Shown one piece after another: positions 44,604 to 56,872 of a stretch of DNA of 64,000 bases. The stretch lies in the NCBI GenBank assembly GCA_022925895.1, contig JAKSYS010000178.1, positions 31,144 to 95,143 of the forward strand, written 5' to 3'. The position numbers were made by a program, and so were the translations under genes. The notes beneath the pieces are model-generated. The model was not told the DNA's origin and searched no databases. It was given only the letters and a program-made list of their open reading frames with translations. This DNA comes from Fragilaria crotonensis (Eukaryota > Bacillariophyta > Fragilariophyceae > Fragilariales > Fragilariaceae). How positions within the stretch are numbered: position 1 is the stretch's first letter; the number at the start of each line of letters is the position of its first letter.

Positions 44604-47600
44604 ATGGTTGACAAAGGTAAATATGCTATTTTGACTGATGCCGTCATGCTACTTCGAACAGACATCACGTATGGTCCGAGATTGTCAAATTGCTGGCTTC
44701 CTGCATCAACTTGGGCTGAAGCTTTAGGGAGATTTGATGTCAATGCGTCCCTTGGCGTCATTGATGTAAGAAGGTTCAATACAGGGATGTCCAAGTCGGC
44801 TTCTTTCGGAGAATTGATGCACCGATTTGATGGATCAAACACAACAGGAGTGTTCAGAGTCACATACAAGAACACATTCTATTACTACTTCACAGAGAAA
44901 TCAAGGCAGATACGGTACCCATGTCCACTTAACAGTGCATGGAACGAAAAAGTAATGGAAGCAGCCGCAAATGTGCTAGTCATTCCAAGCACAAGATCAA
45001 GACCCGCTCGACACAATGATAACTACACCTGTCAACACGGAGGCTACAACGGGAGGAAGGATCGGAGACATTGTTGAGCAATCACCGAGCAAACGAGCAA
45101 GGATAGGAGATACTGGTGCGGCCGCTGTAATGATTGCTGCTGATGCTTCTAGCTCAAGTTACTGGCCATGTAGCCCAGAGGCATACCGAGTGTTCAAACC
45201 ACCAAAGAAACATGGGACAACGAATTGCGAGGATGGGAATGATACTGATTTCGATTCTGAAACTCCAATGGAAGCACTTCAGAGAAGGATTGTACTGCTT
45301 CAAAGCGTTCATGAGGAAGAAAATAATTGGAGGAATGTTGTGCAAGGTAGAGATATCGACAACGTGTGTACCAAAGCTGAGATATGCGCTGTCAGGCAAA
45401 GGGCGACGTTTCTTTGTTATGCGTACCGATTGGCTCTTGCAAAAATGAATGAATGGACGTGGCAAGACTGTTGCACTGAATCTTGTAAGGTATTGAACAC
45501 TGTTGGTATGACGCAAGCAACCTTCTATAAAACCATCGCAAATTGGAACATTGTGTTCCGTAATTTTGAATGCTTCCCAAACCCAAACTTGTCTGTTCAG
45601 TGTGGAAACGACCTCTTCCTCGAGTTCTCGAAGTGTTTCCATGCGCAAAGGAGCAGATTGTTGCATTTGGCGTCGAGAACTTGTCACATCTTTCAATTGA
45701 AGCAGTCTATCAATTCGTTCATTCGTCTGTAATCCCAAGGCTGGCTGCGTTGTGGAAACGTGAATCGGTAGTAGACGAAGATACTGCAGAAACGTCAACA
45801 TTGAGTACAAGTACTACAGCCATTAATCCTACTAGCAATCCTGTCGATGTCGATCAAGATGAGGATGATATTGCGCTATTCCTTCGCGCACATAGACTTA
45901 AAAACATGAGCTTCACAACAGCATGGCGCTGGATGCGATTACTCGGATTCAAGTATGATACGAGAAGGAAGAGCTTCTACGTCGATGGCCATGAACGTGA
46001 AGATGTTGTCGCACATCGAAATGCATTCTGCAAGAACTACCTTACCGTGCTTGAGCCACGTTGTCGGCGTTGGATTCAGCTTCCACTCAGTGAAGCTGCT
46101 ACGATCAAGACCTTAGACACAGATTTCGGACATCATTACTATGATATTATATCTGATGAGACTCGGGTTGAGTTTCACGTTGACTATTGGAAGAATTGCA
46201 TATCAAGAATCAAAAGGGGAGAAGAGGCAGCGCGAGATGTTGAAGCAAAAACAAGCATACGAGTGTCATCATCAGTCAGGCCCTTGATGATTATTGGTCA
46301 AGATGAGTCTGTCTTCGCGCAGTATCTACTGTCCTCCAAACAATGGGTTGGGCCAAAAGGACAAGTGCCACTTCTGCCCAAGTCGGAGGGCGATGGGTAT
46401 ATGCTTTCTGCGTTCGTGTCACGCGAATTCGGCTTTGGCAGGCAGATGACAGAGGATGAGTTACAAAGAGTGAATATGGCAAGGCAAACAGCAGCTCTCG
46501 GCGGTGGAAATTACCTCGATACAACAGCTGCGATGGAAATCTTGGGAACAACGAGGAAGCCGATTTTGTTGGAATCCCCCTTCGTAAAATACTTGTTCAT
46601 CGGAATCAATAATCAGGGTTATTGGAATTCATACCACATGAGTCTTCAGCTTGAGGATGTGGTTGATTGCCTACGAATCCTATATCCAAGCTTCGATTTT
46701 GTATTTTTGTTCGATCATTCTCAGGGACACGCTCGCAAACGTGATGGTGCACTCAGTGCGATCAACATGCAAAAGAACTTTGGAGGATCAAAACAGCAGA
46801 TGAGAGACACAGTCATAATGTCACAAGAGGGTTATCTGGGCACACACTCACCAACCCTGGGCATCGGAGACACACAGTCAATGGTATTCAATACTGACGA
46901 CTGTGGCCCATGGTATTTGACACCAGAGCAACGTGACTTACAACGTCATGATCGAATAATGGGGAAAAGAAGCAAGCCAATTGAAAAAACAAAGAAGACC
47001 CTTCTTGAAGAGCTCAACGAAAAGGGTGTGACGCTCCAACAAAAACGCGGGTACACTAAAGCCGAACTTCAGGAATTGGCAAGAAACAATTCAATCGAAA
47101 CTCACAAAGAAGTCGACAAAATCCTATCTGGATGGGAAGGAAAATCTAAAGGCATGCTACAAGTTCTGTGGGAAAGAGGACTGATTGATCCAAGTGAGTT
47201 AGATAAATACACTGTCGACGGAAAGAAAGACACAATTTCAGGGAAGATTGACTTACGGTATTCCCTACGCCATCTCATCGCAGAGTGTGCTGATTTCAAG
47301 GATGAGGAAACGGCACTTCAGTACCTTGGATCTCAGCTGGGCATCACGGTACTTCTAACACCAAAGTTCCATGCCGAATTAGCAGGGAAGGCATTGAATT
47401 TTGCTGGGGTCACGCAAAGGCTTTCTACCGACGGGTTCCTGTATCTCAAAAGAGGGACGAGAGAATTTCAAACAACTTGTGAGAGATTCAACGTGTTCAA
47501 TCAAGGAGTTGACCAAAGAAAGGATGGGAAAGTTTGCTTCGAGAGCACGCGCATATATTTGTACTTACCATCATCTTTTGAGAGTCAGCAGAGAATGAGG

Positions 47601-47786
47601 CAGCAAGGTCGTACCCACAACTTCATCGCCACAAGTATAACAGAAGATCAAGGACTTCTGTACTCCGAAATCCAACGCCTGATGAAATTGTTCAAGTCTC
47701 ACAGGTGTGCATTGGACTTCGATCGTGGCTTCGTCAACAGTGCACTCAAAGAAGCAAAGACAAGAAACGAGGAGGACGAGGTGTGA
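44604..47786 (+). pseudogene. DDE transposase of copy 1, frame-broken
   Basis: The N-terminal half (MVDKGKYAILTDAVMLLRTD) is a domain I do not recognise. Then come a helix-turn-helix-like region (GMTQATFYKTIANWN) and a block with WRWMRLLGFKYDTRRKSFYVDGHERED, as in large fungal mariner-like transposases. The catalytic core has GQDESVFAQY (first Asp), FVFLFDHSQGHARKRDGAL (second Asp) and TPKFHAELAG before the expected Glu. Relative to copy 2 a CT is missing near 45008 and single G's near 45602, 47383 and 47451. These put the Glu region out of frame, so copy 1 alone cannot make an intact enzyme as read here. It may still be intact if the breaks are sequence errors. Confidence 0.75.
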
Positions 47787-47922
47787 TCATCATGTCGACA
47801 GAGATGGATTTTTATGGTCGCAGGAGACAGCTGCTACTAAAACTTGATAAAGGATATGGAAATAATATGCGTGCATGGTACGAATTGTACACAACCTACG
47901 TTCGGACGCTTCAACGAAAAAC

Positions 47923-50900
47923 CAGCTGGTTTTCTGTTCTAAAATCCGGGCGCACGTCCCAGTATTAATTCTACGCTAGACCGATTTCACTGCCAATATG
48001 ACGTCACGAGGGCGGGACTTTGTCGTGTTGGAAGCAAGGCTTCCACAATGAGATTTTCAAGCCGTCGTTTGCAACATTTCCATTCTAATCTATAGATTTA
48101 CCTCCTGCAGTCACCTTCCTATGTAACTCAGTGAACCTACTGTTGGTGATAAATCTATAGATACAATGGTTGACAAAGGTAAATATGCTATTTTGACTGA
48201 TGCCGTCATGCTACTTCGAACAGACATCACGTATGGTCCGAGATTGTCAAATTGCTGGCTTCCTGCATCAACTTGGGCTGAAGCTTTAGGGAGATTTGAT
48301 GTCAATGCGTCCCTTGGCGTCATTGATGTAAGAAGGTTCAATACAGGGATGTCCAAGTCGGCTTCTTTCGGAGAATTGATGCACCGATTTGATGGATCAA
48401 ACACAACAGGAGTGTTCAGAGTCACATACAAGAACACATTCTATTACTACTTCACAGAGAAATCAAGGCAGATACGGTACCCATGTCCACTTAACAGTGC
48501 ATGGAACGAAAAAGTAATGGAAGCAGCCGCAAATGTGCTAGTCATTCCAAGCACAAGATCAAGACCCGCTCTCGACACAATGATAACTACACCTGTCAAC
48601 ACGGAGGCTACAACGGGAGGAAGGATCGGAGACATTGTTGAGCAATCACCGAGCAAACGAGCAAGGATAGGAGATACTGGTGCGGCCGCTGTAATGATTG
48701 CTGCTGATGCTTCTAGCTCAAGTTACTGGCCATGTAGCCCAGAGGCATACCGAGTGTTCAAACCACCAAAGAAACATGGGACAACGAATTGCGAGGATGG
48801 GAATGATACTGATTTCGATTCTGAAACTCCAATGGAAGCACTTCAGAGAAGGATTGTACTGCTTCAAAGCGTTCATGAGGAAGAAAATAATTGGAGGAAT
48901 GTTGTGCAAGGTAGAGATATCGACAACGTGTGTACCAAAGCTGAGATATGCGCTGTCAGGCAAAGGGCGACGTTTCTTTGTTATGCGTACCGATTGGCTC
49001 TTGCAAAAATGAATGAATGGACGTGGCAAGACTGTTGCACTGAATCTTGTAAGGTATTGAACACTGTTGGTATGACGCAAGCAACCTTCTATAAAACCAT
49101 CGCAAATTGGAACATTGTGTTCCGTAATTTTGAATGCTTCCCAAACCCAAACTTGTCTGTTCAGTGTGGGAAACGACCTCTTCCTCGAGTTCTCGAAGTG
49201 TTTCCATGCGCAAAGGAGCAGATTGTTGCATTTGGCGTCGAGAACTTGTCACATCTTTCAATTGAAGCAGTCTATCAATTCGTTCATTCGTCTGTAATCC
49301 CAAGGCTGGCTGCGTTGTGGAAACGTGAATCGGTAGTAGACGAAGATACTGCAGAAACGTCAACATTGAGTACAAGTACTACAGCCATTAATCCTACTAG
49401 CAATCCTGTCGATGTCGATCAAGATGAGGATGATATTGCGCTATTCCTTCGCGCACATAGACTTAAAAACATGAGCTTCACAACAGCATGGCGCTGGATG
49501 CGATTACTCGGATTCAAGTATGATACGAGAAGGAAGAGCTTCTACGTCGATGGCCATGAACGTGAAGATGTTGTCGCACATCGAAATGCATTCTGCAAGA
49601 ACTACCTTACCGTGCTTGAGCCACGTTGTCGGCGTTGGATTCAGCTTCCACTCAGTGAAGCTGCTACGATCAAGACCTTAGACACAGATTTCGGACATCA
49701 TTACTATGATATTATATCTGATGAGACTCGGGTTGAGTTTCACGTTGACTATTGGAAGAATTGCATATCAAGAATCAAAAGGGGAGAAGAGGCAGCGCGA
49801 GATGTTGAAGCAAAACAAGCATACGAGTGTCATCATCAGTCAGGCCCTTGATGATTATTGGTCAAGATGAGTCTGTCTTCGCGCAGTATCTACTGTCCTC
49901 CAAACAATGGGTTGGGCCAAAAGGACAAGTGCCACTTCTGCCCAAGTCGGAGGGCGATGGGTATATGCTTTCTGCGTTCGTGTCACGCGAATTCGGCTTT
50001 GGCAGGCAGATGACAGAGGATGAGTTACAAAGAGTGAATATGGCAAGGCAAACAGCAGCTCTCGGCGGTGGAAATTACCTCGATACAACAGCTGCGATGG
50101 AAATCTTGGGAACAACGAGGAAGCCGATTTTGTTGGAATCCCCCTTCGTAAAATACTTGTTCATCGGAATCAATAATCAGGGTTATTGGAATTCATACCA
50201 CATGAGTCTTCAGCTTGAGGATGTGGTTGATTGCCTACGAATCCTATATCCAAGCTTCGATTTTGTATTTTTGTTCGATCATTCTCAGGGACACGCTCGC
50301 AAACGTGATGGTGCACTCAGTGCGATCAACATGCAAAAGAACTTTGGAGGATCAAAACAGCAGATGAGAGACACAGTCATAATGTCACAAGAGGGTTATC
50401 TGGGCACACACTCACCAACCCTGGGCATCGGAGACACACAGTCAATGGTATTCAATACTGACGACTGTGGCCCATGGTATTTGACACCAGAGCAACGTGA
50501 CTTACAACGTCATGATCGAATAATGGGGAAAAGAAGCAAGCCAATTGAAAAACAAAGAAGACCCTTCTTGAAGAGCTCAACGAAAGGGTGTGACGCTCCA
50601 ACAAAAACGCGGGTACACTAAAGCCGAACTTCAGGAATTGGCAAGAAACAATTCAATCGAAACTCACAAAGAAGTCGACAAAATCCTATCTGGATGGGAA
50701 GGAAAATCTAAAGGCATGCTACAAGTTCTGTGGGAAAGAGGACTGATTGATCCAAGTGAGTTAGATAAATACACTGTCGACGGAAAGAAAGACACAATTT
50801 CAGGAAGATTGACTTACGGTATTCCCTACGCCATCTCATCGCAGAGTGTGCTGATTTCAAGGATGAGGAAACGGCACTTCAGTACCTTGGATCTCAGCTG

Positions 50901-51490
50901 GGCATCACGGTACTTCTAACACCAAAGTTCCATGCCGAATTAGCAGGGGAAGGCATTGAATTTTGCTGGGGTCACGCAAAGGCTTTCTACCGACGGGTTC
51001 CTGTATCTCAAAAGAGGGGACGAGAGAATTTCAAACAACTTGTGAGAGATTCAACGTGTTCAATCAAGGAGTTGACCAAAGAAAGGATGGGAAAGTTTGC
51101 TTCGAGAGCACGCGCATATATTTGTACTTACCATCATCTTTTTGAGAGTCAGCAGAGAATGAGGCAGCAAGGTCGTACCCACAACTTCATCGCCACAAGT
51201 ATAACAGAAGATCAAGGACTCTGTACTCCGAAATCCAACGCCTGATGAAATTGTTCAAGTCTCACAGGTGTGCATTGACTTCGATCGTGGCTTCGTCAAC
51301 AGTGCACTCAAAGAAGCAAAGACAAGAAACGAGGAGGACGAGGTGTGATCATCATGTCGACAGAGATGGATTTTTATGGTCGCAGGAGACAGCTGCTACT
51401 AAAACTTGATAAAGGATATGGAAATAATATGCGTGCATGGTACGAATTGTACACAACCTACGTTCGGACGCTTCAACGAAAAACCAGCTG
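47923..51490 (+). mobile_element. Tc1/mariner-related DNA transposon, copy 2 (tandem)
   Basis: 3568 bp, the same net length as copy 1, in the same orientation, ending CAGCTG followed by TA (51491-51492). Its first 6 bases are also the last 6 of copy 1, with no TA or spacer between. Sequence differences from copy 1 that I could see are one dinucleotide and about ten single-base indels, mostly in homopolymers; I noticed no substitutions. Confidence 0.85.
48166..51348 (+). pseudogene. DDE transposase of copy 2, frame-broken
   Basis: Same protein as copy 1. The first 550 codons are open here, with the CT and G present that copy 1 lacks. Single-base losses near 49815 and 50549-50585, and another at 50801, then break the frame. 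The Glu region missing from copy 1's frame reads well in one frame here (GEGIEFCWGHAKAFYRR). The third catalytic residue is therefore the Glu of IEFCWG, completing a D-D-E triad. Confidence 0.75.
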
Positions 51491-51492
51491 TA

Positions 51493-52581
51493 CAAGTTGT
51501 CGTTTTCAGTCGTCTCCATTCTGCCGTACTTGTACGGGAGTGCCTCGTTCTGGGTAGGCAATGTACCTGGTTCGTACCATGTACTCGTACTTGTACCTGA
51601 TCGTACTCAGCATTTTAACAAGTATGATAGTATGACATACGATACTTGTTCGAGTATCAAATGCGTACGAGCGTCTGCAACGTTGGTTTTGTACTGTAGT
51701 CGGAGTACAAGCAGTACAAACCTGGTTGGAGGATTTGCAGTCGTAGATCGCCCAACGGCAGCGGATTCATCGCGAGTCGACGCGACGTGACTGGAAACAC
51801 CCTGATCTTGAATCAGTTTAAAGTTCGAACACTACTCACGATTCAGATTCGGCTTGGGAGTGCTCGCCCCATGATATGGTACAAGACAAGCATACCCGTT
51901 ACCCAATCTCGAATCTAAACTCGTGATTCGCCTGGCCAAGGTACGTCTGTCAGCGGATTCGAGAGGCTAGCCGGCAACGGACGTCACGTCCTGGCAGACT
52001 TGGGCAAAGACACGATTTTCGTCACCACACATTACGTACATAGGCGATGCGAACTCTACCATCATGACACCGGTGGTGTACGACAGGTGCAAGTACTGGT
52101 ACTGAGTACGGAGTTTCTGGCAAAGTACAAACGAAAAAATTTCTCTATTCTTCCAATCCTATCTTCGTAGAATTGAACGGCTGTCCACCTATTCATTCAC
52201 CATCACAGCTCCACGCAATTGACAGCACCAGAACGGAAAACACGATATTATCCGAACTCTCTTCTTGCGTTCTCATTCGAACATTAAAGCCGAACACTTG
52301 TTCATCATTTGCTGATTGGTGCAGCTACCTACTCTACCTACTACTACAAGCCTTCACGAGTTGTTCCTGTCTTCGGTTTAAAAACTAAGACATCAACGAC
52401 ATGGGAATCAATGCCGATCCTGAGCGAAAACAAACAACAGAATCCAACGACGGTGCTTTCATATTGATTGAAGTTGACCTGAGCTACAGGCAACAACGCC
52501 AACGAGGAACAGAACCATACTCCTTTCGGTACCGAGCACCGACGAGGTGAAATCACGAAAGGCGACTGTGATAACATCACC
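51493..52581. other. Intergenic, GTAC-rich
   Basis: GTAC words are dense at 51495-51760 and at 52075-52115. The last 200 bases before 52582 are C/A-rich leader-like DNA. No gene was seen. Confidence 0.45.
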
Positions 52582-54266
52582 ATGTCTTCTGCTTCTCTTC
52601 CGTCGAGACCAGAGGAACCTGCGTTGGTTAAGGAAGAACACTCTGACCAACAGCTGCAGGAACAGCAGGCACCTCTGCCCCCTCAACACCAGCAACAGCA
52701 ACATAATCAACAGCTCCTGCAGCAACAGCAGCAGCAGCAACCACAACAGGACTTGGACATCCAATCACAACAACAATTCTTCGTATACCAACCGCAGCAG
52801 CAACAGTACCAAGTCTCCCAAGGACCTTACATTCCGTTAGTTACTCCTCCAACGGCACCTCAGCAATATCCAAATCCTCCACCGTCTCCACCTCCCGAGG
52901 ATGCCAGAAGGAATAAGAAAATGGGCGTCCCTCATATCTACCATGACTATTCTGCAGTGCCCGATTCGATGGGGTACGTACGGAAAAAGACAGGCGGTGT
53001 CACACAGCCCTTCCCAGAAAAGTTAATGGAAATGCTAACAAAGGAAACTGACTGCCCCTCCATTGTCGGCTGGTTGCCTCATGGCCGCGCCTTCATAGTG
53101 CGAAAACCGACGGTTTACCAGCGAAATCATGCCGAAGGTTCGTCTCCAATCCGCAGCGCTCGACGATTTCATCCATCTCTTTGCTAACCCCTGCCACTTC
53201 ACAGTACTTCAGACAATCCAAACTGACGTCGTTTCAACGTCAACTCAACCTTTGGCTTTAGACGCATTACTCAGGTGCCGATGCGGGAGCCTACTATCAT
53301 GAACTTTTTCTTAGACCGCAGCCTGCATGCGTATGAATCGACAAAGGTTGGGACTGGTCACAAGCAACCTGCCGATGCGCAAACTGAAGTAAGTATCCTC
53401 GACTATTGCAAACATTGCAAGTACGAATGTACCATCGATTTTCATGTTCTCTCTAACACATTTCGACCATTCTCCTAACTGCAGCCTAACTTCTACACCA
53501 TGCCTCAGCAACCCAGCTGGCAAGCGCCGGCAAGTCCAGGCATGCAAGGTCTCCAGGGAGCTGCAAACTTGCTCAAGGGAATCGCTGCCGGTATTCCAGC
53601 GTCGAATTTGAGCACTGCAACTTGGCCCAGTACGCAAATGAATCAACCATTCTGCAACCGATGCAGCAGCAACAAGAAGCAACGATATAATAAACAACGC
53701 ACAATGGCTACGCAGTACTACATCCAGACTCAACAAGCGCCTGCGCCTAATGATCAGCAGCAACAGCAACAACAGCCTGCACCAGCTTCTACACCATGAC
53801 TATCCAAGCTCCATCACCCTATGGTGTGCCGGCGCAGACTCCGTTCGCATTGACCATGCCAGCACCCGCAGTCTATAACATGCCTGCAGCGTTCACCATG
53901 CCGAACGGTACTCAGGCGTACTATTTCAATGGAACGATGCAAAATGGGGCTTCTACCGATAATCAGCAACAGCATCACCAACAGCAGCTCCAGCAACAAC
54001 ATCAGCAGCAGCAGCAACAACAGCAGCAGCAACAACAACACCACCAACAACACCACCAACAACAACAACACCACCAGCAACAACAACTATTGGGGCCACC
54101 ACCACCTGCGGGAGCTACCATAATGATGGCTCCAGCACCTGCCATACAAATGACAACTACTAGTAATGGCCAGACGTATTATTGGATGCAACCTGCAGCA
54201 CCTGTGGCAGTTCAGAATCCACAACAAACACAAGGGGGACCAGCACCATCGCAATCTGTTCAATAG
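52582..54266 (+). CDS. HSF: Heat-shock transcription factor (HSF), frame-disrupted
   Basis: HSFs bind nGAAn elements through a winged-helix domain. A Gln/Pro-rich N-terminus leads to FPEKLMEMLTKETDCPSIVGWLPHGRAFIVRKP, the first half of the domain. A break in a T run follows (about 53116); the EIMPK stretch then continues in another frame up to a GTTCGT donor. After a CACAG acceptor, YFRQSKLTSFQRQLNL is in frame, but FRRITQ and GADAGAYYHELFL need 1-2 nt shifts. KVGTGHKQPADAQTE precedes a GTAAGT donor, and the last exon starts at CTGCAG|CCTAACTTC. A CAG/CAA tract encodes polyglutamine. At least four frame breaks exist. Conserved residues are kept, so sequence error or very recent decay is likely. 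Confidence 0.85.
53960..54095 (+). repeat. CAG/CAA (Gln/His) trinucleotide tract
   Basis: Long imperfect run of cag, caa, caccac codons giving mostly Gln with His pairs. It sits in the C-terminal, probably activating, region of the HSF gene. A shorter Gln tract lies at 52690-52800. Confidence 0.85.
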
Positions 54267-54930
54267 CGATTATCACAATGATGTGTTAGATGTATGTACG
54301 TGTTTTTTAAAGACATTTCCAATCAGCAGTCTACTGCCCTGGAAGGCAACAACAATCCTGGGCGAGCGTTGTTAGTCTCTTCCCGGATTTTATAGAAACC
54401 AGGAGGTGTTCGCATTTACGGTTCGGTTTGCATTTTGCATTGTGATGGGCTTCAAACTGACCGATCTAGAGGAGCATTTCGCTGAATTCTCTCTACTAGT
54501 GTGGAAGTTCAGGGGACAAGGGCTCCTGACTTAACACAAATCCACCTCTCTATGGACTGCCTTATTACTGCGTCGACTTCCCAAAAATCGCATTCTGTTA
54601 TACTTCCTACATTCTACTATATTATACTGTGTTTCAGTTGCCTTGCCGCAGAGCGCCATCCTAGATCCAGCGCGTTCAACATAGTTGTAGACTAGTGCTT
54701 TCTCCGGGTAGGGTAGACTTTGTTGCGTGATTTTCAGAATTAACGTGCCTATTCAGATTCGACAAAGATCTGGCAAGATTACAAACGCACGTTCAGTCCT
54801 CATGAGGCTACCGGAATATATTTCCCTTGCATGTGGGGCGATCCGACATGTTTGCATCGGATAAAGCTGCACCTCCTGGAAGACTGGCCACACGCATCGA
54901 ATCCATAACATTCCAATCTCAACATCAAAA
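54267..54930. other. Intergenic, no gene seen
   Basis: 3' flank of the HSF gene and ordinary DNA. No domain, repeat or RNA was recognised. Confidence 0.4.
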
Positions 54931-56681
54931 TTAGGGTGCTATTGGTCCTGAACGGATGCCGTGGGGAGAAATGAGAAGACAGAACAGCGTCTCCCCATTC
55001 CGTGAATACCAGAGGACCATTGATTGCTGACGCATGCCACAGCTTCTTTCCGATTCAATGCCTAGGGCAGAGCTATCGTCGACTAACTCCAAAGGTTCAG
55101 AGAAGTCGGATCCACACACGGACGTCGACTGAGTGGACCTGCCCATCAACTCGTTTGTGGTTGAGGTATGATTAGATTCAAGATCAAACCCTGAGGTTTG
55201 ATCGGACATGGAAACTCATCGGACGAGGATTGTGACATGACTCGCAGTCTTCGCCGTGGTTGGTGCCGGGCGTCCACAACGATGAGGGCAGTGATCCGAG
55301 TCCAGCAAGCCATTCGTCAGAACCGATGGGAGATGCAACCGACGTCGATCTTCTAGGCTAGGCGATTAGCTCTGGCTCCTGCACGCAACTACCACGTTCA
55401 GACTCGCCTCCGCTCAAAATCCCCCAGGCTACGTCGCCTAACAACACGACTCAGGACGGCGACAGCAGTGGCGAGAAGACAGAATATTCCCACGACGAGG
55501 ACTCCTATGAAACCTTTCTTGCCTTCTGGTGACGAGGACGTATCTGCTGAAGTAGCGGCATTATCGTAACCAGAACGATTCAAAGAAGGTTGAACCTCTG
55601 TTGGAAAAATTAAAATAGTCGAATGTTGCGTCGGAATCCGGGACATGTCTTGCGAAGGTGGCGTCGACAGTTTTGAACTAGGTCGTTCTGATCGAACATA
55701 TGCACTGGGTCTTGGTGAACGAAGCGCCGAAGGTCCGTGAGACGAGTGGTCGCGACTTGGAATCGCAGATCGGGTCTCCTCTGATGGTGCTGGAGAGAGT
55801 CTGTTGAATGATGACTCCGACGGTTGGTGGGACACAGGGCGAGAATATACCAAGGATGGCGAAAGCGTTGGTGTTCCCGTCAGTGCCTCCTGGAGAGACG
55901 GTGCAGAAAGATCGACTGGAGGCACGTTTTCTTCGGCGAAGCGGGCGACTGAAGAATTATACTCGGCTGAGTCTGCGTTCGCTGGTCGGGCGGTGAAAAT
56001 GCTGAACCTTTGAGAGTCTTCCTTATTGGGTACGCCATCATCATATTGTGGGTTGTCATCAGTGGAAAACATTTGTGTAGCTTTTGTTTGGAAGAGGATG
56101 TCATCGGAGCGACAGAGAAGGCATCTTCGACTAAATCGACGGCATTTTAAGGGATCATCCATCCAAAGAAGAACAAGGGCCAAATCTCGTTGAGCCCATG
56201 TTTTCGTTTTGAAGTCTTAGAAAGTCAATCGTGAGGCCGAGGGTCAACGACATGATCGGCGCCCCATTATGACCATCAATAGTATGGATGTCAATTGAAG
56301 AGTTGAAGCAAATTGATCTTGAATCTCGCACTCGGACAAAGGGCATTGGTACCTTGAACAGTGTGAATGCATCGTCCCTGCCAACGTTGATAAGCGTCAA
56401 ACAGGAATGGCATCGTGTTCACTTCTCCTCGTAAACCCAGAGGCTCAACTCCTCCGGTAGGCTTGTCGTTTGTTCTGTCGCACACCTGCGGTGCACGGAG
56501 TCGCACGAAAACTTGCCAGATCCCAGGGTGACGGCTCGGACGCAAAGTTACCGGAGCGAATGCAATCTACTGCTGAACGCACCAATCCAAATCTTACGCA
56601 CGTGGGCCGACATGATTTCAACCCGCTTCCAGCTAGCGTCGCGATACACAGAATGGCGTACCCGACAACCCTATATTTCAT
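54931..56681 (-). CDS. Putative type I membrane protein, frame-disrupted, unknown
   Basis: Reading leftward on the minus strand, MKYRVVGYAILCIATLAG looks like a signal peptide. An ectodomain follows in shifting frames (FVRLRAPQVCDR; LTLINVGRDDAFTLFKVPMPFVRVRD; HNGAPIMSLTLGLTIDFLRL). A Ser/Pro-rich stalk of about 200 residues ends in a membrane segment, GVLVVGIFCLLATAVAVL, then RVVRRR. A cytoplasmic tail may continue at 55209-54931. At least three frame changes are needed to connect these parts, as in the neighbouring genes. No family was recognised. The single-gene interpretation is inference. Confidence 0.4.
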
Positions 56682-56872
56682 CGCAATTCTCATCGTGCAC
56701 GTCAATTTTCAAGTTTAGACTATAGACTCCAATCTTGAATGTAATGAGCTCAGCGGCGTGCGTTCTCGTGTTCAAAAATTTTCAATAGCGTGGGTGGTTG
56801 TACGTGTGAAAAAGGATCAAAATCTAAACGAACTCGTTCCGAACCACTGAAGGTCCGTGGGAAAACGTCCGT

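Larger units (their letters stand above)
44361..47928 (+). mobile_element. Tc1/mariner-related DNA transposon, copy 1
   Basis: A 3568-bp element that starts CAGCTGGTTTTCTG. Its right end reads AAAACCAGCTG; the ends match inversely over 11 bp, and more loosely over 26. The left flank is TA (44359-44360). The right end overlaps the left end of copy 2 on one shared CAGCTG (47923-47928). It carries one transposase gene and a 13-bp stem-loop before the start codon. The TA flank and DDE-type transposase fit the IS630/Tc1/mariner group. Confidence 0.85.

Noticed and set aside
45154-45810. 218-codon minus-strand frame inside transposon copy 1
   Set aside because: Antisense to the transposase, composition typical of a shadow, and broken differently in copy 2.
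52582-54266. HSF as a simple pseudogene
   Set aside because: Splice sites and conserved residues are preserved around every break, and all its neighbours show the same kind of break, so a local sequence-quality problem is more economical.
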